Below are positions 33,301-48,300 of a stretch of DNA of 64,000 nt, piece by piece. Position numbers and translations under genes: made by a program. Location: the NCBI GenBank assembly GCA_947623455.1, contig OX392529.1, positions 8,246,001-8,310,000 on the forward strand, written 5' to 3'. This DNA comes from Mimachlamys varia (Eukaryota > Mollusca > Bivalvia > Pectinida > Pectinidae). Under the pieces are notes generated by a model, which did no database searches, was not told the DNA's origin, and saw only the letters and a list, made by a program, of their open reading frames with translations. Every line of letters starts with the position of its first letter. Position 1 is the stretch's first letter.

Positions 33301-36300
33301 ACAATGACTTCACAATATAGCATGTATACCGACACTGACTTTACACAATATAGCATGTATACCGACACTGACTTTACACAATATAGCATGTATACCGACA
33401 CTGACTTCACACAATATAGCATGTATACCGACACTGACTTCACACAATATAGCATGTATACCGACAATGACTTCACAATATAGCATGTATACCGACACTG
33501 ACTTTACACAATATAGCATGTATACCGACACTGACTTTACACAATATAGCATGTATACCGACACTGACTTCACACAATATAGCATGTATACCGACACTGA
33601 CTTTACACAATATAGCATGTATACCGACACTGACTTTACACAATATAGCATGTATACCGACACTGACTTTACACAATATAGCATGTATACCGACACTGAC
33701 TTTACACAATATAGCATGTATACCGACACTGACTTTACACAATATAGCATGTATACCGACACTGACTTTGCACAATATAGCATGTATACCGACACTGACT
33801 TTACATAATATAGCATGTATACCGACACTGACTTTACACAATATAGCATGTATACCGACACTGACTTTACACAATATAGCATGTATACCGACAAAGACTT
33901 CACAATTTAGCATGTATAACGACACTGACTTCACACAATATAGCATGTATAACGACACTGACTTTACACAATATAGCATGTATACCGACACTGACTTAAC
34001 ACAATATAGCATGTATACCGACACTGACTTCACACAATATAGCATGTATACCGACACTGACTTTACACAATATAGCATGTATACCGACACTGACTTTACA
34101 CAATATAGCATGTATACCGACACTGACTTTACACAATATAGCATGTATACCGACACTGACTTTACACAATATAGCATGTATACCGACACTGACTTTGCAC
34201 AATATAGCATGTATACCGACACTGACTTTACACAATATAGCATGTATACCGACACTGACTTTACACAATATAGCATGTATACCGACACTGACTTTACACA
34301 ATAAAGCATGTATACTGACACTGACCTCACACAACATAGCATGTATATCGACACTGACTTCACACAATTTAGCATGTATACCGACACTGACTTTACACAA
34401 TATAGCATGTATACCGACACTGACTTTACACAATATAGCATGTATACCGACAAAGACTTCACAATTTAGCATGTATAACGACACTGACTTCACACAATAT
34501 AGCATGTATAACGACACTGACTTTACACAATATAGCATGTATACCGACACTGACTTTACACAATATAGCATGTATACCGACACTGACTTCACACAATATA
34601 GCATGTATACCGACACTGACTTTACACAATATAGCATGTATACCGACACTGACTTTACACAGTACAGCATGTATACATACACTGACTTTACACAATATAG
34701 CATGTATACCGACACTGACTTTACACAATATAGCATGTATACCGACACTGACTTTACACAATTTAGCATGTATATCGACACTGAATTTACACAATAGAGC
34801 ATGTATAACGACACTGACTTTACACAATATAGCATGTATACCGACACTGACTTTACACAATATAGCATGTATACCGACAATGACTTCACACAATATAGCA
34901 TGTATACCGACACTGACTTTACACAATATACATGTAGCATGTATACCGACACTGACTTCACACAGTTTAGCATGTAAACCGACTCTGACTTCACACAATA
35001 TAGCATGTATAACGACACTGACTTTACACAATATAGCATGTATACCGACACTGACTTTACACAATATAGCATGTATACCGACACTGACTTTACACAATAT
35101 AGCATGTATACCGACACTGACTTTACACAATATACATGTAGCATGTATACCGACACTGACTTCACACAGTTTAGCATGTAAACCGACTCTGACTTCACAC
35201 AATATAGCATGTATAACGACAATGACTTTACACAATATAGCATGTATACCGACACTGACTTCACACAATATAGCATGTATACCGACAATGACTTCACAAT
35301 ATAGCATGTATACCGACACTGACTTTACACAATATAGCATGTATACCGACACTGACTTTACACAATATAGCATGTATACCGACTCTGACATTACACAATA
35401 TACATGTAGCATGTATACCGACACTGACTTCACACAATTTAGCATGTATACCGACTCTGACTTTACACAGTATAGCATGAATCATGCTATACTGTGTAAA
35501 GTCAGAGTCGGTATACATGCTATATTGTGTAAAGTCAGTGTCGGTATACATGCTATATTGTGTAAAATCATTGTCGGTATACATGCCATGTATACCGACA
35601 ATGATTTTACACAATATAGCATGTATACCGACAATGACTTCACACAATATAGCATGTATACCGACACTGACTTTACACAATATACATGTAGCATGTATAC
35701 CGACACTGACTTCACACAGTTTAGCATGTAAACCGACTCTGACTTCACACAATATAGCATGTATAACGACACTGACTTTACACAATATAGCATGTATACC
35801 GACACTGACTTCACACAATATAGCATGTATACCGACAATGACTTCACAATATAGCATGTATACCGACACTGACTTTACACAATATAGCATGTATACCGAC
35901 ACTGACTTTACACAATATAGCATGTATACCGACACTGACTTCACACAATATAGCATGTATACCGACACTGACTTCACACAATATAGCATGTATACCGACA
36001 CTGACTTTACACAATATAGCATGTATACCGACACTGACTTCACACAATATAGCATGTATACCGACAATGACTTCACAATATAGCATGTATACCGACACTG
36101 ACTTTACACAATATAGCATGTATACCGACACTGACTTTACACAATATAGCATGTATACCGACACTGACTTCACACAATATAGCATGTATACCGACACTGA
36201 CTTTACACAATATAGCATGTATACCGACACTGACTTTACACAATATAGCATGTATACCGACACTGACTTTACACAATATAGCATGTATACCGACACTGAC

Positions 36301-39300
36301 TTTGCACAATATAGCATGTATACCGACACTGACTTTACACAATATAGCATGTATACCGACACTGACTTTACACAATATAGCATGTATACCGACACTGACT
36401 TCACACAATATAGCATGTATACCGACACTGACTTTACACAATATAGCATGTATACCGACACTGACTTTACACAGTACAGCATGTATACATACACTGACTT
36501 TACACAATATAGCATGTATACCGACACTGACTTTACACAATATAGCATGTATACCGACACTGACTTTACACAATTTAGCATGTATATCGACACTGAATTT
36601 ACACAATAGAGCATGTATAACGACACTGACTTTACACAATATAGCATGTATACCGACACTGACTTTACACAATATAGCATGTATACCGACAATGACTTCA
36701 CACAATATAGCATGTATACCGACACTGACTTTACACAATATACATGTAGCATGTATACCGACACTGACTTCACACAGTTTAGCATGTAAACCGACTCTGA
36801 CTTCACACAATATAGCATGTATAACGACACTGACTTTACACAATATAGCATGTATACCGACACTGACTTTACACAATATAGCATGTATACCGACACTGAC
36901 TTTACACAATATAGCATGTATACCGACACTGACTTTACACAATATACATGTAGCATGTATACCGACACTGACTTCACACAGTTTAGCATGTAAACCGACT
37001 CTGACTTCACACAATATAGCATGTATAACGACAATGACTTTACACAATATAGCATGTATACCGACACTGACTTCACACAATATAGCATGTATACCGACAA
37101 TGACTTCACAATATAGCATGTATACCGACACTGACTTTACACAATATAGCATGTATACCGACACTGACTTTACACAATATAGCATGTATACCGACTCTGA
37201 CATTACACAATATACATGTAGCATGTATACCGACACTGACTTCACACAATTTAGCATGTATACCGACTCTGACTTTACACAGTATAGCATGAATCATGCT
37301 ATACTGTGTAAAGTCAGAGTCGGTATACATGCTATATTGTGTAAAGTCAGTGTCGGTATACATGCTATATTGTGTAAAATCATTGTCGGTATACATGCCA
37401 TGTATACCGACAATGATTTTACACAATATAGCATGTATACCGACAATGACTTCACACAATATAGCATGTATACCGACACTGACTTTACACAATATACATG
37501 TAGCATGTATACCGACACTGACTTCACACAGTTTAGCATGTAAACCGACTCTGACTTCACACAATATAGCATGTATAACGACACTGACTTTACACAATAT
37601 AGCATGTATACCGACACTGACTTCACACAATATAGCATGTATACCGACAATGACTTCACAATATAGCATGTATACCGACACTGACTTTACACAATATAGC
37701 ATGTATACCGACACTGACTTTACACAATATAGCATGTATACCGACACTGACTTTACACAATATAGCATGTATACCGACACTGACTTCACACAATATAGCA
37801 TGTATACCGACAATGACTTCACAATATAGCATGTATACCGACACTGACTTTACACAATATAGCATGTATACCGACACTGACTTTACACAATATAGCATGT
37901 ATACCGACACTGACTTCACACAATATAGCATGTATACCGACACTGACTTTACACAATATAGCATGTATACCGACACTGACTTTACACAATATAGCATGTA
38001 TACCGACACTGACTTTACACAATATAGCATGTATACCGACACTGACTTTACACAATATAGCATGTATACCGACACTGACTTTACACAATATAGCATGTAT
38101 ACCGACACTGACTTTGCACAATATAGCATGTATACCGACACTGACTTTACACAATATAGCATGTATACCGACAATGACTTCACAATATAGCATGTATACC
38201 GACACTGACTTTACACAATAAAGCATGTATACTGACACTGACCTCACACAATATAGCATGTATATCGACACTGACTTCACACAATTTAGCATGTATACCG
38301 ACACTGACTTTACACAATATAGCATGTATACCGACACTGACTTTACACAATATAGCATGTATACCGACACTGACTTTACACAATATAGCATGTATACCGA
38401 CACTGACTTTACACAATATAGCATGTATACCGACACTGACTTCACACAATATAGCATGTATACCGACAATGACTTCACAATATAGCATGTATACCGACAC
38501 TGACTTTACACAATATAGCATGTATACCGACACTGACTTTACACAATATAGCATGTATACCGACACTGACTTCACACAATATAGCATGTATACCGACACT
38601 GACTTTACACAATATAGCATGTATACCGACACTGACTTTACACAATATAGCATGTATACCGACACTGACTTTACACAATATAGCATGTATACCGACACTG
38701 ACTTTACACAATATAGCATGTATACCGACACTGACTTTACACAATATAGCATGTATACCGACACTGACTTTGCACAATATAGCATGTATACCGACACTGA
38801 CTTTACACAATATAGCATGTATACCGACACTGACTTTACACAATATAGCATGTATACCGACACTGACTTTACACAATAAAGCATGTATACTGACACTGAC
38901 CTCACACAATATAGCATGTATATCGACACTGACTTCACACAATTTAGCATGTATACCGACACTGACTTTACACAATATAGCATGTATACCGACACTGACA
39001 TTACACAATATAGCATGTATACCGACAAAGACTTCACAATTTAGCATGTATAACGACACTGACTTCACACAATATAGCATGTATAACGACACTGACATTA
39101 CACAATATAGCATGTATACCGACACTGACTTTACACAATATAGCATGTATACCGACACTGACTTCACACAATATAGCATGTATACCGACACTGACTTTAC
39201 ACAATATAGCATGTATACCGACACTGACTTTACACAATACAGCATGTATACATACACTGACTTTACACAATATAGCATGTATACCGACACTGACTTTACA

Positions 39301-42300
39301 CAATATAGCATGTATACCGACACTGACTTTACACAATATAGCATGTATACCGACAATGACTTCACACAATATAGCATGTATACCGACACTGACTTTACAC
39401 AATATACATGTAGCATGTATACCGACACTGACTTCACACAGTTTAGCATATAAACCGACTCTGACTTCACACAATATAGCATGTATAACGACACTGACTT
39501 TACACAATATAGCATGTATACCGACACTGACTTTACACAATATAGCATGTATATCGACACTGACTTTACACAATATAGCATGTATACCGACACTGACTTT
39601 ACACAATATACATGTAGCATGTATACCGACACTGACTTCACACAGTTTAGCATGTAAACCGACTCTGACTTCACACAATATAGCATGTATAACGACAATG
39701 ACTTTACACAATATAGCATGTATACCGACACTGACTTCACACAATATAGCATGTATACCGACAATGACTTCACAATATAGCATGTATACCGACACTGACT
39801 TTACACAATATAGCATGTATACCGACACTGACTTTACACAATATAACATGTATACCGACACTGACTTTACACAATATAGCATGTATACCGACACTGACTT
39901 TGCACAATATAGCATGTATACCGACACTGACTTTACACAATATAGCATGTATACCGACACTGACTTTACACAATATAGCATGTATACCGACACTGACTTT
40001 ACACAATAAAGCATGTATACTGACACTGACCTCACACAATATAGCATGTATATCGACACTGACTTTACACAATATAGCATGTATACCGACACTGACTTTA
40101 CACAATACAGCATGTATACATACACTGACTTTACACAATATAGCATGTATACCGACACTGACTTTACACAATATAGCATGTATACCGACACTGACTTTAC
40201 ACAATATAGCATGTATATCGACACTGAATTTACACAATAGAGCATGTATAACGACACTGACTTTACACAATATAGCATGTATACCGACACTGACTTTACA
40301 CAATATAGCATGTATACCGACAATGACTTCACACAATATAGCATGTATACCGACACTGACTTTACACAATATACATGTAGCATGTATACCGACACTGACT
40401 TCACACAGTTTAGCATGTAAACCGACTCTGACTTCACACAATATAGCATGTATAACGACACTGACTTTACACAATATAGCATGTATACCGACACTGACTT
40501 TACACAATATAGCATGTATACCGACACTGACTTTACACAATATAGCATGTATACCGACACTGACTTTACACAATATACATGTAGCATGTATACCGACACT
40601 GACTTCACACAGTTTAGCATGTAAACCGACTCTGACTTCACACAATATAGCATGTATACCGACAATGACTTCACAATATAGCATGTATACCGACACTGAC
40701 TTTACACAATATAGCATGTATACCGACACTGACTTTACACAATATAGCATGTATACCGACACTGACTTCACACAATATAGCATGTATACCGACACTGACT
40801 TTACACAATATAGCATGTATACCGACACTGACTTTACACAATATAGCATGTATACCGACACTGACTTTACACAATATAGCATGTATACCGACACTGACTT
40901 TACACAATATAGCATGTATACCGACACTGACTTTACACAATATAGCATGTATACCGACACTGACTTTGCACAATATAGCATGTATACCGACACTGACTTT
41001 ACACAATATAGCATGTATACCGACAATGACTTCACAATATAGCATGTATACCGACACTGACTTTACACAATAAAGCATGTATACTGACACTGACCTCACA
41101 CAATATAGCATGTATATCGACACTGACTTCACACAATTTAGCATGTATACCGACACTGACTTTACACAATATAGCATGTATACCGACACTGACTTTACAC
41201 AATATAGCATGTATACCGACACTGACTTTACACAATATAGCATGTATACCGACACTGACTTTACACAATATAGCATGTATACCGACACTGACTTCACACA
41301 ATATAGCATGTATACCGACAATGACTTCACAATATAGCATGTATACCGACACTGACTTTACACAATATAGCATGTATACCGACACTGACTTTACACAATA
41401 TAGCATGTATACCGACACTGACTTCACACAATATAGCATGTATACCGACACTGACTTTACACAATATAGCATGTATACCGACACTGACTTTACACAATAT
41501 AGCATGTATACCGACACTGACTTTACACAATATAGCATGTATACCGACACTGACTTTACACAATATAGCATGTATACCGACACTGACTTTACACAATATA
41601 GCATGTATACCGACACTGACTTTGCACAATATAGCATGTATACCGACACTGACTTTACACAATATAGCATGTATATCGACACTGACTTTACACAATATAG
41701 CATGTATACCGACACTGACTTTACACAATAAAGCATGTATACTGACACTGACCTCACACAATATAGCATGTATATCGACACTGACTTCACACAATTTAGC
41801 ATGTATACCGACACTGACTTTACACAATATAGCATGTATACCGACACTGACATTACACAATATAGCATGTATACCGACAAAGACTTCACAATTTAGCATG
41901 TATAACGACACTGACTTCACACAATATAGCATGTATAACGACACTGACATTACACAATATAGCATGTATACCGACACTGACTTTACACAATATAGCATGT
42001 ATACCGACACTGACTTCACACAATATAGCATGTATACCGACACTGACTTTACACAATATAGCATGTATACCGACACTGACTTTACACAATACAGCATGTA
42101 TACATACACTGACTTTACACAATATAGCATGTATACCGACACTGACTTTACACAATATAGCATGTATACCGACACTGACTTTACACAATATAGCATGTAT
42201 ATCGACACTGAATTTACACAATAGAGCATGTATAACGACACTGACTTTACACAATATAGCATGTATACCGACACTGACTTTACACAATATAGCATGTATA

Positions 42301-45300
42301 CCGACAATGACTTCACACAATATAGCATGTATACCGACACTGACTTTACACAATATACATGTAGCATGTATACCGACACTGACTTCACACAGTTTAGCAT
42401 ATAAACCGACTCTGACTTCACACAATATAGCATGTATAACGACACTGACTTTACACAATATAGCATGTATACCGACACTGACTTTACACAATATAGCATG
42501 TATATCGACACTGACTTTACACAATATAGCATGTATACCGACACTGACTTTACACAATATACATGTAGCATGTATACCGACACTGACTTCACACAGTTTA
42601 GCATGTAAACCGACTCTGACTTCACACAATATAGCATGTATAACGACAATGACTTTACACAATATAGCATGTATACCGACACTGACTTCACACAATATAG
42701 CATGTATACCGACAATGACTTCACAATATAGCATGTATACCGACACTGACTTTACACAATATAGCATGTATACCGACACTGACTTTACACAATATAACAT
42801 GTATACCGACACTGACTTTACACAATATAGCATGTATACCGACACTGACTTTGCACAATATAGCATGTATACCGACACTGACTTTACACAATATAGCATG
42901 TATACCGACACTGACTTTACACAATATAGCATGTATACCGACACTGACTTTACACAATAAAGCATGTATACTGACACTGACCTCACACAATATAGCATGT
43001 ATATCGACACTGACTTTACACAATATAGCATGTATACCGACACTGACTTTACACAATACAGCATGTATACATACACTGACTTTACACAATATAGCATGTA
43101 TACCGACACTGACTTTACACAATATAGCATGTATACCGACACTGACTTTACACAATATAGCATGTATATCGACACTGAATTTACACAATAGAGCATGTAT
43201 AACGACACTGACTTTACACAATATAGCATGTATACCGACACTGACTTTACACAATATAGCATGTATACCGACAATGACTTCACACAATATAGCATGTATA
43301 CCGACACTGACTTTACACAATATACATGTAGCATGTATACCGACACTGACTTCACACAGTTTAGCATGTAAACCGACTCTGACTTCACACAATATAGCAT
43401 GTATAACGACACTGACTTTACACAATATAGCATGTATACCGACACTGACTTTACACAATATAGCATGTATACCGACACTGACTTTACACAATATAGCATG
43501 TATACCGACACTGACTTTACACAATATACATGTAGCATGTATACCGACACTGACTTCACACAGTTTAGCATGTAAACCGACTCTGACTTCACACAATATA
43601 GCATGTATAACGACAATGACTTTACACAATATAGCATGTATACCGACACTGACTTCACACAATATAGCATGTATACCGACAATGACTTCACAATATAGCA
43701 TGTATACCGACACTGACTTTACACAATATAGCATGTATACCGACACTGACTTTACACAATATAGCATGTATACCGACACTGACTTTACACAATATAGCAT
43801 GTATACCGACACTGACTTTGCACAATATAGCATGTATACCGACACTGACTTTACACAATATAGCATGTATACCGACACTGACTTTACACAATATAGCATG
43901 TATACCGACACTGACTTTACACAATAAAGCATGTATACTGACACTGACCTCACACAATATAGCATGTATATCGACACTGACTTCACACAATTTAGCATGT
44001 ATACCGACACTGACTTTACACAATATAGCATGTATACCGACACTGACTTTACACAATATAGCATGTATACCGACAAAGACTTCACAATTTAGCATGTATA
44101 ACGACACTGACTTCACACAATATAGCATGTATAACGACACTGACTTTACACAATATAGCATGTATACCGACACTGACTTTACACAATATAGCATGTATAC
44201 CGACACTGACTTTGCACAATATAGCATGTATACCGACACTGACTTTACACAATATAGCATGTATACCGACACTGACTTTACACAATACAGCATGTATACA
44301 TACACTGACTTTACACAATATAGCATGTATACCGACACTGACTTTACACAATATAGCATGTATACCGACACTGACTTTACACAATATAGCATGTATATCG
44401 ACACTGAATTTACACAATAGAGCATGTATAACGACACTGACTTTACACAATATAGCATGTATACCGACACTGACTTTACACAATATAGCATGTATACCGA
44501 CAATGACTTCACACAATATAGCATGTATACCGACACTGACTTTACACAATATACATGTAGCATGTATACCGACACTGACTTCACACAGTTTAGCATGTAA
44601 ACCGACTCTGACTTCACACAATATAGCATGTATAACGACACTGACTTTACACAATATAGCATGTATACCGACACTGACTTTACACAATATAGCATGTATA
44701 CCGACACTGACTTTACACAATATAGCATGTATACCGACACTGACTTTACACAATATACATGTAGCATGTATACCGACACTGACTTCACACAGTTTAGCAT
44801 GTAAACCGACTCTGACTTCACACAATATAGCATGTATAACGACAATGACTTTACACAATATAGCATGTATACCGACACTGACTTCACACAATATAGCATG
44901 TATACCGACAATGACTTCACAATATAGCATGTATACCGACACTGACTTTACACAATATAGCATGTATACCGACACTGACTTTACACAATATAGCATGTAT
45001 ACCGACACTGACTTTACACAATATAGCATGTATACCGACACTGACTTCACACACTATAGCATGTATACCGACACTGACTTTACACAATATAGCATGTATA
45101 CCGACACTGACTTTACACAATATAGCATGTATACCGACACTGACTTTACACAATATAGCATGTATACCGACACTGACTTTACACAATATAGCATGTATAC
45201 CGACACTGACTTTACACAATATAGCATGTATACCGACACTGACTTTGCACAATATAGCATGTATACCGACACTGACTTTACACAATATAGCATGTATACC

Positions 45301-48300
45301 GACACTGACTTTACACAATATAGCATGTATACCGACACTGACTTTACACAATAAAGCATGTATACTGACACTGACCTCACACAATATAGCATGTATATCG
45401 ACACTGACTTCACACAATTTAGCATGTATACCGACACTGACTTTACACAATATAGCATGTATACCGACACTGACTTTACACAATATAGCATGTATACCGA
45501 CAAAGACTTCACACAATATAGCATGTATACCGACACTGACTTTACACAATATAGCATGTATACCGACACTGACTTTACACAATATAGCATGTATACCGAC
45601 ACTGACTTTACACAATATAGCATGTATACCGACACTGACTTTGCACAATATAGCATGTATACCGACACTGACTTTACACAATATAGCATGTATACCGACA
45701 CTGACTTTACACAATATAGCATGTATACCGACACTGACTTTACACAATAAAGCATGTATACTGACACTGACCTCACACAATATAGCATGTATATCGACAC
45801 TGACTTCACACAATTTAGCATGTATACCGACACTGACTTTACACAATATAGCATGTATACCGACACTGACTTTACACAATATAGCATGTATACCGACAAA
45901 GACTTCACAATTTAGCATGTATAACGACACTGACTTCACACAATATAGCATGTATACCGAAACTGACTTCACACAATATAGCATGTATACCGACACTGAC
46001 TTCACACAATATAGCATGTAAAACGACACTGACTTCACACAATATAGCATGTATACCGACACTGACTTCACACAATATAGCATGTATACCGACAATGACT
46101 TCACACAATATAGCATGTATACCGACACTGACTTTACACAATATAGCATGTATAACGACACTGACTTTACACAATGTAGCATGTATACCGACACTGACTT
46201 CACACAATATAGCATGCATAACGACACTGACGTCATTGCTTGTAGTCGTATACGTATACAGTAGCGGCGTCGTTCCACATGTCTGACGTCATTGCTTATA
46301 ATCGTGTACGTATACAGTAGCGGCGTTCTCCAGATAGCTGACGTCATTACCTATAGTCGTGTACGTATACAGTAGCGGCGTTCCCCAGATAGCTGACGTC
46401 ATTACCTATAGTCGTGTACATATACAGTAGCGGCGTCCTACCAGATATCTGACGTCATTACCTATAGTCGTGTACGTATACAGTAGCGGCGTCCCTCCAG
46501 ATATCTGACGTCATTACCTATAGTCGTGTACGTATACAGTAACGGCGTCGTACCAGATAGCTGACGTCATTATCTATAGTCGTGTACGTGTACACTAGCG
46601 GCGTCCTACAATATAGCTGACGTCATTACTTATAGTCGTGTACGTATACAGTAGCGGCGTCCCTCCAGATATCTGACGTCATTACTTATAGTCGTGTACG
46701 TATACAGTAGCGGCGTCCCTCCAGATATCTGACGTCATTACTTATAGTCGTGTACGTATACAGTAGCGGCGTCCTACCAGATAGCTGACGTCATTATCTA
46801 TAGTCGTGTACGTATACACTAGCGGCGTCCTACAATATAGCTGACGTCATTACCTATAGTCGTGTACGTAGACAGTAACGGAGTCCTACCAGATAGCTGA
46901 CGTCATTATCTATAGTCGTGTACGTATACAGTAACGGCGTCCTACCAGATATCTGACGTCATTACTTATAGTCGTGTACATATACAGTAGCGGCGTCCTA
47001 CAAGATAGCTGACGTCATTACCTATAGTCGTGTACGTATACAGTAACGGCGTCCTACCTGATATCTGACGTCATTATTAATAGTTGTGTACGTATACAGT
47101 AGCGGCGTCCTACCAGATATCTGACGTCATTACTTATAGTCGTGTACGTATACAGTAACGGCGTCCTACCAGATATCTGACGTCATTACTTATAGTCGTG
47201 AACGTATACAGTAACGGCGTCCTACCAGATATCTGACGTCATTACTTATAGTCGTGTACGTATACAGTAACGGCGTCCTACCAGATAGCTGACGTCATTA
47301 CTTATAGTCGTGTACGTATACAGTAACGGCGTCCTACCAGATAGCTGACGTCATTACTTATAGTCGTGTACGTATACAGTAACGGCGTCCTACCAGATAT
47401 CTGACGTCATTACTTATAGTCGTGTACGTATACAGTAACGGCGTCCTACCAGATAGCTGACGTCATTACTAATAGTTGTGTACGTATACAGTAGCGGCGT
47501 CCTACCAGATAGCTGACGTCATTATCTATAGTCGTGTACGTATACAGTAACGGGGTCCTACCAGATATCTGACGTCATTACCTATAGTCGTGTACGTATA
47601 CAGTAGCGGCGTCCTACAAGATAGCTGACGTCATTACTAATAGTCCCGTACGTATACAGTAACGGCGTCCTACCAGATAGCTGACGTCATAACTTATAGT
47701 CGTGTACGTATACAGTAACGGCGTCCTACAAGATAGCTGACGTCATTACTAATAGTCCTGTACGTATACAGTAACGGCGTCCTACCAGATAGCTGACGTC
47801 ATAACTTAAAGTCGTGTACGTATACAGTAACGGCGTCCTACCAGGTATCTGACGTCATTACTTATAGTTTTGCACGTATACAGTAGCGGCGTCCTACCAG
47901 ATATCTGACGTCATTACTTATAGTCGTGTACGTATACAGTAACGGCGTCCTACCAGATATCTGACGTCATTACTTATAGTCGTGTACGTATACAGTAACG
48001 GCGTCCTACCAGATATCTGACGTCATTACTTATAGTCGTGTACGTATACAGTAACGGCGTCCTACCAGATAGCTGACGTCATTATCTATAGTCGTGTACG
48101 TATACAGTAACGATGTCCTACCAGATATCTGATGTCATTACCTATAGTCGTGTACGTATACAGTAGCGGCGTCCTACAAGATATCTGACGTCATTATCTA
48201 TAGTCGTGTACGTACACAGTAACGGCGTCCTACCAGATAGCTGACGTCATTATCTATAGTCGTGTACGTATACAGTAACGGCGTCCTACCAGATATCTGA

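Larger units (their letters stand above)
32355..46224. repeat. 33-bp satellite, ~13.9 kb (~420 copies), with higher-order structure
   Basis: The core TATACCGACACTGACTTTAC repeats every 33 bases. Variants include 30-bp units with CTTCACAATATAG and units with an extra TACATG. Being a multiple of three, it is open on both strands (MYTDTDFTQYS on plus, CVKSVSVYMLY on minus), so these frames are not evidence of genes. Larger blocks recur, for example 1,812 bp apart (35484 and 37296) and 2,852 bp apart (38221 and 41073). Confidence 0.95.

Noticed and set aside
31974..46347. Long open frames on both strands (up to 601 codons, repeating MYTDTDFTQYS or CVKSVSVYMLY)
   Set aside because: They follow from a 33-bp unit without stops in several frames. 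They overlap each other on both strands, share no domain, and lie in an intron.
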